Shown here piece by piece: positions 1 through 5,126 of a stretch of 5,618 nucleotides of DNA (its first letter is position 1; every line of letters starts with the position of its first letter). Origin of the DNA: an uncultured Clostridia bacterium (GTDB lineage Bacteria; Bacillota; Clostridia; Oscillospirales; CAG-272); assembly GCA_904502015.1 (NCBI GenBank), contig CAJGEA010000137.1, forward strand, positions 1 to 5,618, read 5' to 3'. The position numbers and the translations under genes are program-made. The notes under the pieces were generated by a model. The model had not been told where the DNA came from. It worked only from the letters and a program-made list of their open reading frames with translations, and did not search any database.

Positions 1-25
1 GCCACCATGTAAGGGAAGGGATTTT

Positions 26-51
26 CAAGGGAAACCGTAGGTTTCCTCTTG
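26..51. repeat. Short inverted repeat (hairpin)
   Basis: GGAAACC (30-36) and GGTTTCC (40-46) are perfect complements around the 3-nt loop GTA. After a one-base bulge the stem can extend with CAAG (26-29) against CTTG (48-51). No T-run follows, so it is not a canonical intrinsic terminator, although it could be a weak 3' structure of a gene lying upstream of the window. Confidence 0.6.
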
Positions 52-60
52 AACGGCGCT

Positions 61-106
61 TCTTTTGGTACTTTTCTTTCGCTGGAGAAAGAAAAGTACA
101 TAAAGA
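61..106. repeat. Long hairpin with 13-bp perfect inner stem, probably a dispersed intergenic repeat
   Basis: GTACTTTTCTTTC (68-80) and GAAAGAAAAGTAC (87-99) are perfect inverted copies around a 6-nt loop (81-86). Beyond a two-base mismatch on each side, TCTTT (61-65) pairs with AAAGA (102-106), so the whole element is about 46 nt. Hairpins with this GTAC-(T-rich)/(A-rich)-GTAC pattern are, from memory, common as dispersed intergenic elements in clostridial genomes; I cannot verify copy number from this window. No T-run follows the 3' arm, so I call it a repeat rather than a terminator. Confidence 0.7.
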
Positions 107-116
107 CAAACAAACA

Positions 117-134
117 GATAAACCCCAATTTGAA
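117..134 (+). repeat. Dispersed intergenic motif, copy A
   Basis: GATAAACCCCAATTTGAA. Its first 15 bases recur exactly at 240-254, and 16 of its 18 bases recur at 5025-5042 in the other spacer. This copy is not preceded by the GC-rich hairpin arm that precedes the other two. Confidence 0.6.
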
Positions 135-173
135 GATTTCCAATCCATCGGGGAAAACCTTATGGGGAGCGTT

Positions 174-237
174 GAGTTTTGCCGACAGGCAAAACTCGGT
201 TGAACTCGGCCACGCCGAGTTCGCGCACCGCAGGTGC
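174..237. repeat. Array of three back-to-back hairpins
   Basis: Three perfect inverted repeats lie almost edge to edge. GAGTTTTGCC (174-183) pairs with GGCAAAACTC (188-197) around a 4-nt loop. GAACTCGGC (202-210) pairs with GCCGAGTTC (214-222) around a 3-nt loop. GCACC (225-229) pairs with GGTGC (233-237) around a 3-nt loop. The gaps between hairpins are 4 and 2 nt. The array lies between motif copies A and B, so 117-254 may be one composite repeat unit. Spacing and arm sequences differ between hairpins, which excludes a CRISPR array. No transposase or open frame accompanies it. Confidence 0.7.
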
Positions 238-254
238 CCGATAAACCCCAATTT
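235..254 (+). repeat. Dispersed intergenic motif, copy B
   Basis: TGCCCGATAAACCCCAATTT. It begins within the 3' arm of the last hairpin of the array, the same arrangement as the copy at 5020-5039, with which it shares 18 of 20 bases. Confidence 0.65.
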
Positions 255-357
255 ACCGTCCCTCGCTATGGGTTTTTAATGTAAAAAATCAACTTTTGCG
301 AAAAATTTAAATTTTGTATCTGCTTTTGTCCTTTCGTTAACCTCCAATTCATTTTTT

Positions 358-368
358 TGTGTTATAAT
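358..368 (+). promoter_or_regulatory. Extended -10 promoter for the activase operon
   Basis: A perfect TATAAT (363-368) is preceded by TGTG (358-361), which places TG one base upstream of the hexamer as in the Gram-positive extended -10 (TRTG) element. No good -35 lies at 16-18 bp; TTAACC (337-342) matches TTGACA at 4 of 6 positions but would give a 20-bp spacer. Extended -10 promoters can work with a poor -35. The start site would fall near 375, leaving a leader of about 49 nt before the ATG at 424. The AT-rich DNA from 280 to 360 fits a promoter upstream region. Confidence 0.65.
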
Positions 369-410
369 ACTTTGATATATTAAGTAATTGCGCTTCAATG
401 CATGAAAATA

Positions 411-416
411 GAGGAG
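411..416 (+). promoter_or_regulatory. Ribosome binding site that fixes the start at 424
   Basis: GAGGAG lies 7 nt before the ATG at 424, a normal distance. The in-frame GTG at 418 is only 1 nt from this site and is therefore unlikely to be the start. Confidence 0.8.
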
Positions 417-423
417 TGTGCGT

Positions 424-3400
424 ATGACGGATCGTATTGTTCAGGATGCTACCGTGGCCCCATGGAAACGGATCAATCCCCCCACGGCGTGCGAGGGCGA
501 TACTGCCCCCCGTTTCGCGTCCATCGGTATTGATATCGGCTCGACCACGGCAAAGATCGTGGTGTTTTGTGACGGCGAGCTGGTCTATTCCAGCTACGAG
601 CGCCACTTCTCGCAGGTGCGCCCCAAGACCCACGAGCTGCTTCGCCGTGTCAAGGATATGGTGGGCGACCGCCCTGTCCGCGTAGCCATTTCGGGCTCGG
701 CAGGTCTGGGACTCGCGCAGGCCGCCCGCATCCCCTTCGTGCAGGAGGTGTTTGCCACCGCCGAGACCGTCCGCCACCTCGAACCCGATACCTCGGTCGT
801 CATCGAGCTGGGCGGCGAGGATGCAAAGGTCATTTTTTTCAAGGGCGGTATGGACGAGCGCATGAACGGTACCTGCGCGGGCGGTACGGGCGCATTCATC
901 GACCAGATGGCGACCCTGCTCGACATGACCGTCGAGGAGATGGACGCCCTCTCCATGAAGCATACTCGCGTGTATCCCATTGCCTCGCGTTGCGGCGTGT
1001 TCGCCAAGACCGATATCCAACCCCTGCTCAATCAGGGTGCGGCCAAGGAGAATATCGCCGCCAGTATCTTCGCGGCGGTGGCGAGTCAGACCATCGCAGG
1101 ACTCGCGCAGGGACGCAAAATCGAGGGCAAGGTCATGTTCCTCGGCGGCCCTCTCCACTACTGTCAGGGCTTGCGCTTTGCCTTCAAGGAGGCGCTCAAG
1201 CTGACCGATGACAATGCCGTGTTCCCCGATTACGGACTCTTCTCGGTGTCTCTCGGCGCGGCGTATTACGCGAACGGGCAGGACGACGTGACCGATATGG
1301 ACAGCCTCATCGCCCGTGTGGAGGCATCCACCCGCGAAAAGATCGAGACCGCCCATACCCAGCCCCTTTTTGCAAGCGAGGATGAGTATGATGCGTTCTG
1401 TGATCGCCACGCCAAGGCGAACGTCGAGATCGTATACCCCGAAAAATACAGTGGCAACGCCTACATCGGCATTGACTGCGGCTCCACCACCACCAAGCTG
1501 GTGCTGATGGGCGAGGGCGGGGAGCTGCTCTATACCTACTACCACTCCAACCGCGGCAACCCCGTCGCTATCGTCAAGGAACAGCTCGCCGAGATCTACG
1601 AGGTCTGCAGCGACCGCATCCACATCAAGGGAAGCGCGGTCACGGGCTACGGCGAGGAGCTGATCCGCCACGCCTTCCACATCGACAGCGGTCTTGTGGA
1701 AACCATGGCACACTTCACCGCCGCCAAGTTTTTCAATCCCCGCGTGGATTTCATTCTCGACATCGGCGGTCAGGATATCAAGTGCTTTAAGATCAAGGGT
1801 GACGCCATTGACTCTATTATGCTCAACGAGGCATGCTCCTCGGGATGCGGCTCGTTTATTGAAACCTTTGCGCGCTCCATGGGCTACGAGGTGGCGGATT
1901 TTGCCAAGCTCGGTCTGTTCGCCGCCGCTCCCGTCGAGCTGGGTACGCGCTGTACCGTGTTCATGAATTCCTCGGTCAAGCAGGCGCAAAAGGACGGCGC
2001 ATCGGTCGGAGATATCTCGGCGGGACTTTCCCGAAGCGTGGTCAAGAACGCCATCTACAAGGTCATCCGCGCGGGCTCGGCCGACGAACTGGGCGAGCAG
2101 ATTGTGGTGCAGGGCGGTACCTTCCTCAACGACGCCGTGCTTCGTTCGTTTGAAATCGAGCTGGGACGGAACGTCATCCGTCCCCGCATCGCGGGTCTGA
2201 TGGGCGCGTTTGGCGCGGCTTTGTACGCTCGCTCGCTGGGTTTGGAGACCTCTACCACCCTCACCGCCGACGAGATTGCCGCGTTCAGCCACACCTCCAA
2301 GGCGGCGACCTGCCACGGATGCGGCAATAACTGCCATCTTACCGTCAATACCTTCCCCGGTGGGGAAAAATACATATCGGGAAATAAGTGCGAGCGCGGT
2401 GCGGGACGTAAGCTTCCCGAGGGCGCGGACATCATCCCCAACCTTCACCAGTTCAAGCGAGATCGCCTGCAAGCGCTGGAGGAGCAGAGCCGTGACGGTC
2501 GCCGCGGCGTCATCGGACTCCCCATGGCGCTCGGTATGTACGAGCTCGCCCCCTTTTGGCACGCCCTCTTTACCGAGCTCGGTTTCCGCGTGATCCTCTC
2601 GGGCCCCTCCAGTCGTGAGCTTTACGTCGGCGGACAGTACTCCATCCCCTCGGATACCGCGTGCTACCCCGCCAAGATCATGCACGGGCATATGGAGCAG
2701 CTTGTGGAGCGAGGAGTTGACGCCATATTCTACCCCTGCTTGACCTATAACGTGGACGAGAAAACGGGCGCGGATAACCACTACAACTGCCCCGTCGTAG
2801 CCTACTATTCCGAGCTTCTGCAGGGCAATATGGAGTCGGTACGCGACGTCACCTTCCTCTATCCCTACCTCAATATCAACAGCAAGAGGGAACTGACCAA
2901 GGAGCTGTACGCCGAGTTGGGCGGCCGCTTCGGTGGCATTTCCAAGCGTGAAATCGCTCGCGCCGTGGATTCTGCGTATAACGCCTACGATGCGTGGATG
3001 AAGGACATCCGCGCCGAGGGCGAGTCGGCGCTTCGCTGGGCGCGTGCCCGCGGCGCGCGCATCATGATCCTCTCGGGCCGTCCCTACCACGTCGATCCCG
3101 AGATCGGTCACGGTATCGATAAGCTCGCCACCTCGCTGGGCTTTGCCGTTGTCACCGAGGACAGCATCGCAGGCCTCACCACCCATGAGCCCGTCAACGT
3201 GCTCAACCAGTGGACGTACCACGCCCGCCTCTACGCCGCCGCGCGGTACGCCGCCGAGCACGAGGACGTGCAGATGGTTCAGCTCGTGTCCTTCGGATGC
3301 GGCATTGATGCCATCACTACCGACGAGGTACGCTCCATTCTGGAATCCCGCGGCAAGCTCTACACCCAGATCAAGATCGATGAGATCACCAACCTCGGCG

Positions 3401-3519
3401 CGGTCACCATCCGCCTGCGCAGCCTGATCGGTGCGCTGGAATACGCGGGGAAGGGTGCATCGGGCGCTATTACCGCAACAGCGAAGGAAGAACGAAAGGA
3501 GGCATGTGTCCATGAGTAA
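424..3519 (+). CDS. Tandem ATP-dependent activator (BadF/BcrA/HgdC type) fused to DUF2229 / HgdB-like region, 1031 aa
   Basis: Likely a cytoplasmic iron-sulfur protein that uses ATP hydrolysis to deliver low-potential electrons to a dehydratase- or reductase-type cluster. Activator domain 1 (about 33-285) has phosphate loop GIDIGSTTAK (35-44), ELGGEDAK (128-135), TCAGGTGAFID (150-160) and SRCGVFAKTDI (188-198). Domain 2 (about 346-605) has GIDCGSTTTK (349-358), DIGGQDIK (446-453), ACSSGCGSFIE (470-480) and GTRCTVFM (507-514). C151/C190 and C471/C510 match the two cluster cysteines of HgdC-type activators, 39 residues apart in each domain. A four-cysteine segment (C630, C633, C637, C656) follows, then a DUF2229 / HgdB-like part (about 695-1005) with C747, C772, C789 and C959. 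The commoner single-chain family form is ~1400 aa; here the last third is the next gene, overlapping by 8 nt. Family assignment is by motif recognition. The substrate is unknown, so '2-hydroxyglutaryl-CoA dehydratase activator' would be over-specific. Confidence 0.93.
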   Translation: MTDRIVQDATVAPWKRINPPTACEGDTAPRFASIGIDIGSTTAKIVVFCDGELVYSSYERHFSQVRPKTHELLRRVKDMVGDRPVRVAISGSAGLGLAQAARIPFVQEVFATAETVRHLEPDTSVVIELGGEDAKVIFFKGGMDERMNGTCAGGTGAFIDQMATLLDMTVEEMDALSMKHTRVYPIASRCGVFAKTDIQPLLNQGAAKENIAASIFAAVASQTIAGLAQGRKIEGKVMFLGGPLHYCQGLRFAFKEALKLTDDNAVFPDYGLFSVSLGAAYYANGQDDVTDMDSLIARVEASTREKIETAHTQPLFASEDEYDAFCDRHAKANVEIVYPEKYSGNAYIGIDCGSTTTKLVLMGEGGELLYTYYHSNRGNPVAIVKEQLAEIYEVCSDRIHIKGSAVTGYGEELIRHAFHIDSGLVETMAHFTAAKFFNPRVDFILDIGGQDIKCFKIKGDAIDSIMLNEACSSGCGSFIETFARSMGYEVADFAKLGLFAAAPVELGTRCTVFMNSSVKQAQKDGASVGDISAGLSRSVVKNAIYKVIRAGSADELGEQIVVQGGTFLNDAVLRSFEIELGRNVIRPRIAGLMGAFGAALYARSLGLETSTTLTADEIAAFSHTSKAATCHGCGNNCHLTVNTFPGGEKYISGNKCERGAGRKLPEGADIIPNLHQFKRDRLQALEEQSRDGRRGVIGLPMALGMYELAPFWHALFTELGFRVILSGPSSRELYVGGQYSIPSDTACYPAKIMHGHMEQLVERGVDAIFYPCLTYNVDEKTGADNHYNCPVVAYYSELLQGNMESVRDVTFLYPYLNINSKRELTKELYAELGGRFGGISKREIARAVDSAYNAYDAWMKDIRAEGESALRWARARGARIMILSGRPYHVDPEIGHGIDKLATSLGFAVVTEDSIAGLTTHEPVNVLNQWTYHARLYAAARYAAEHEDVQMVQLVSFGCGIDAITTDEVRSILESRGKLYTQIKIDEITNLGAVTIRLRSLIGALEYAGKGASGAITATAKEERKEACVHE
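3495..3502 (+). promoter_or_regulatory. Strong ribosome binding site inside the end of the first gene
   Basis: AAAGGAGG ends 9 nt before the ATG at 3512. This near-perfect site selects 3512 as the start of the second gene over the upstream in-frame ATG at 3431, which would put 27 residues of the wrong composition (arginine-rich, out-of-frame reading of gene 1) on the protein. It lies within the last codons of gene 1, so translation is probably coupled. Confidence 0.88.
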
Positions 3520-4798
3520 TCAAACCAACCGTATGACCGCAGACACCGCCGAGCGCGTACTGTTTACCAAGGAAATGCGCGCGACGCATACCATCCTCCT
3601 GCCCAATATGCTCCCCCGCCATTTCAAGATCCTCTCGCGTGTGCTGAACCAGTACGGCTATAAAACCGAGCTGCTTGAGGACGGACTGAACGGAGACAGC
3701 CAAGCCGTCATCGACGCAGGACTCAAGTACGTTCATAACGACTCCTGCTATCCCGCACTTCTCGTCATCGGGCAGTTCATTGCCGCCCTCAAGAGCGGGC
3801 GGTACGATACCCATAAGGTCGCGCTCCTGCTCACCCAGACGGGCGGCGGTTGCCGCGCCTCCAACTACGTGGCCCTGCTTCGTAAGGCGCTGGTTCGCGC
3901 CGGCTTTGAGTACGTGCCTGTGATCTCGCTGAATTTCTCGGGTCTTGAGCAAATGCCCGGCTTTAAGATCACCCTGCCCATGATCCCTCGCCTGCTCTAC
4001 TCCATCCTCTACGGCGACCTGCTCATGCTCCTCGTCAATCAGTGCCGCCCGTACGAGACGGCGCGGGGAAGTGCCGAGGCGCTGGCCGATCGGTGGAGCG
4101 ACCGTTTGGCCGACGAGATGACGAGCGGCTCTACCTCCTACCGCCGTGTCAAGGAGAACTACCGCGCCATCATCCGCGATTTTGCCGCCCTTGACGGCGT
4201 CAAAAACCGCAAGACCGATCCCCGCGTCCGCGTGGGCATTGTGGGCGAGATCTTCGTGAAATTCTCCCCTCTGGGCAATAATGATCTCGAGAATTTCCTC
4301 GTCTCCGAGGGTGCCGAGCCCGTGCTGGCAGGACTCTTGGATTTCTGTATGTACGTCGTGACCAACAATATACTGGACTACAAGCTCTACGGCATCGGCA
4401 AGACTCGTGCGAAGATCTACGGCATCGCCGACAAGTTCTTCCTCTCCAAGCAACAGGATCTCATCGACATCGTCCGCGAGGACGGCACGTTCACGCCGCC
4501 CACCTCCTTTACTCATACCCGTACCCTGACCAAGGGCTACGTCGGCATGGGTGCCAAGATGGGTGAGGGATGGCTGCTCACCGCCGAGATCCTCGAGCTG
4601 ATCGATCAAGGTGTGAACAACGTGGTTATCACCCAGCCCTTCGGTTGTCTGCCCAACCACATCGTGGGCAAGGGTATGATGAAACCCATCAAGGAGACCT
4701 ACCCCGACGTCAACCTCGTCGCTATTGACTACGATGCAGGCGCGACCAAGATCAATCAGGATAACCGCATCAAGCTCATGTTGGCCAACGCCAAATAA
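3512..4798 (+). CDS. 2-hydroxyacyl-CoA dehydratase-like (HgdA/HgdB/YjiM-related) partner protein, 428 aa
   Basis: Corresponds to the C-terminal third of the ~1400-aa activase/dehydratase proteins of Clostridia, encoded separately. An N-terminal half (about 25-235) holds HTILLPNMLPRHFK (26-39), the NDSCYPALLVIGQ segment (76-88, C79) and TQTGGGCRASNY (108-119, C114). A C-terminal half (about 238-428) holds VRVGIVGEIFVKFSP (239-253), TQPFGCLPNH (374-383, C379) and the closing AIDYDAGATKINQDNRIKLM segment (404-423). C79, C114 and C379 fit the three-cysteine pattern that ligates the cluster in this superfamily; C178 and C279 are not in recognisable motifs. No signal peptide or membrane segment is seen, so it should be cytoplasmic. 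It most likely forms a heterodimer-like unit with the C-terminal part of protein 1, whose motifs it mirrors in the same order. Its start overlaps the upstream stop by 8 nt, implying coupled translation and fixed stoichiometry. Substrate unknown. Codon preferences match gene 1, so there is no sign of separate origin. Confidence 0.9.
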   Translation: MSNQTNRMTADTAERVLFTKEMRATHTILLPNMLPRHFKILSRVLNQYGYKTELLEDGLNGDSQAVIDAGLKYVHNDSCYPALLVIGQFIAALKSGRYDTHKVALLLTQTGGGCRASNYVALLRKALVRAGFEYVPVISLNFSGLEQMPGFKITLPMIPRLLYSILYGDLLMLLVNQCRPYETARGSAEALADRWSDRLADEMTSGSTSYRRVKENYRAIIRDFAALDGVKNRKTDPRVRVGIVGEIFVKFSPLGNNDLENFLVSEGAEPVLAGLLDFCMYVVTNNILDYKLYGIGKTRAKIYGIADKFFLSKQQDLIDIVREDGTFTPPTSFTHTRTLTKGYVGMGAKMGEGWLLTAEILELIDQGVNNVVITQPFGCLPNHIVGKGMMKPIKETYPDVNLVAIDYDAGATKINQDNRIKLMLANAK

Positions 4799-4835
4799 TT
4801 TTGCGCCTGTTCAGTCGGTTTTAAATTGAGGTTTA

Positions 4836-4888
4836 TGAGGGAGTACGGAGGGGGAACTTCTTGCAAGAAGTTCCCCCGAACCCCCTCA
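4836..4888. repeat. 28-bp perfect palindrome with outer stem, downstream of the activase operon
   Basis: GGGGGAACTTCTTG (4850-4863) is followed directly by its exact complement CAAGAAGTTCCCCC (4864-4877). An outer stem, TGAGGG (4836-4841) with CCCTCA (4883-4888), flanks it. In RNA this would be a very stable hairpin 38 nt past the stop codon of gene 2. No T-run follows on either strand, so it may act as a transcript-end stabiliser or be a mobile or repetitive element rather than a classical intrinsic terminator. Confidence 0.7.
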
Positions 4889-4956
4889 AGAACCTTCAAA
4901 AAACATGCTTAAAAACATTTGTGCAATATATGTTTTAAAAGTTTTTGGAGTCCCAA

Positions 4957-4992
4957 GAACCTTTTTTCTGCCCTGCTTGCAGGGCGAGGTTC
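4957..4992. repeat. Nested hairpin
   Basis: Inner arms GCCCTGC (4970-4976) and GCAGGGC (4979-4985) are perfect complements. Outer arms GAACCT (4957-4962) and AGGTTC (4987-4992) also pair, leaving an asymmetric internal loop made of TTTTTCT on the 5' side and a single G on the 3' side. The T-run precedes the stem, which is the wrong order for a terminator on the + strand, and no T-run follows on the - strand. Confidence 0.55.
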
Positions 4993-5003
4993 ATTGGTGG
5001 GGT

Positions 5004-5022
5004 GCAGGGGTGAAACCCCTGC
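5004..5022. repeat. GC-rich 8-bp hairpin leading into the dispersed motif
   Basis: GCAGGGGT (5004-5011) and ACCCCTGC (5015-5022) pair perfectly around a GAA loop. The 3' arm overlaps the start of the motif copy at 5020-5042, the same arrangement as the hairpin at 225-237 with its motif. Confidence 0.65.
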
Positions 5023-5042
5023 CCGATAAATCCAAATTTGAA
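5020..5042 (+). repeat. Dispersed intergenic motif, copy C
   Basis: TGCCCGATAAATCCAAATTT (5020-5039) matches 235-254 at 18 of 20 positions, and 5025-5042 matches 117-134 at 16 of 18. All three copies are on the same strand and in non-coding DNA. Confidence 0.65.
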
Positions 5043-5091
5043 CTCACTTGAATAGCCACACCATTTCTGCATTTTAAGGCAAATACCCCTC

Positions 5092-5111
5092 GGTGAGCAG
5101 ACAAACTCACC
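5092..5111. repeat. Short inverted repeat just upstream of the membrane zinc-ribbon gene
   Basis: GGTGAG (5092-5097) and CTCACC (5106-5111) can pair around an 8-nt loop, ending 4 nt before the ribosome binding site AAGGAG (5116-5121). It could be a leader structure or an operator-like site, or chance. Confidence 0.35.
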
Positions 5112-5126
5112 TCCCAAGGAGTCACT

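Larger units (their letters stand above)
1..423. other. Intergenic region with hairpins, repeat motif and promoter; no convincing gene
   Basis: No reading frame here looks like a gene. The only long one (49-279, + strand, TTG start) runs straight through several inverted repeats, has no ribosome binding site and gives a low-complexity product. The region holds a short hairpin at 26-51, a long hairpin at 61-106, a motif at 117-134 repeated at 235-254, three consecutive hairpins at 174-237, an AT-rich stretch from about 280, an extended -10 promoter at 358-368 and the ribosome binding site of the downstream gene. The first 12 bases read GCC ACC ATG TAA and could be the tail of an upstream gene, but this cannot be judged from three codons. 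Confidence 0.75.
4799..5126. other. Second hairpin-rich intergenic region
   Basis: No gene is seen in these 328 bases. They contain a long palindromic hairpin (4836-4888), a nested hairpin (4957-4992), a GC-rich hairpin (5004-5022) leading into the dispersed motif (5020-5042), and a short hairpin (5092-5111) before the next gene. CAAGAACCTT occurs twice, at 4887-4896 and 4954-4963. An AT-rich inverted repeat, AAAACAT (4912-4918) with ATGTTTT (4930-4936), lies between. No canonical terminator with a T-run follows gene 2, and no convincing promoter for the next gene is visible; TTGAAT (5048-5053) followed by an AT-rich stretch near 5071-5077 is only a weak candidate. Confidence 0.75.

Noticed and set aside
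1..12. Possible C-terminal end of an upstream gene (GCC ACC ATG TAA)
   Set aside because: Only three codons are visible; a stop by chance is equally likely.
174..254. CRISPR-like repeat array
   Set aside because: The hairpins differ in sequence and length, spacers are 2-4 nt, and no cas gene is present.
49..279. 76-codon plus-strand frame with a TTG start
   Set aside because: It spans at least four inverted repeats and two motif copies, has no ribosome binding site and no protein-like composition.
398..427. Nine-codon upstream reading frame (ATG at 398, stop TGA at 425-427 overlapping the gene 1 start as ATGA)
   Set aside because: The overlap is suggestive of a leader peptide, but there is no ribosome binding site before 398 and the peptide shows no attenuator-like codon run.
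349..3513. Minus-strand open frame of 1054 codons opposite the activase gene
   Set aside because: It is codon-aligned with gene 1 and open only because TTA, CTA and TCA are avoided there. Its translation has no recognisable domain and is rich in His/Gly/Val/Ala/Asp as expected from reverse reading, whereas the plus strand shows clear family motifs and a ribosome binding site.
3495..3519. Programmed +1 frameshift producing a fused protein
   Set aside because: The Shine-Dalgarno-like sequence is about 14 nt from the stop, too far for a prfB-like stimulator, no slippery codon is evident, and it is ideally placed to start gene 2 by itself.
3470..4660. Minus-strand open frame of 396 codons opposite gene 2
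   Set aside because: Same codon-aligned shadow effect; the plus strand carries the conserved family motifs.
424..4798. Specific naming as (R)-2-hydroxyglutaryl-CoA or benzoyl-CoA system (hgdCAB, bcrABCD)
   Set aside because: Domain order and length differ from those enzymes, and no pathway genes such as a CoA-transferase are in the window to indicate the substrate.
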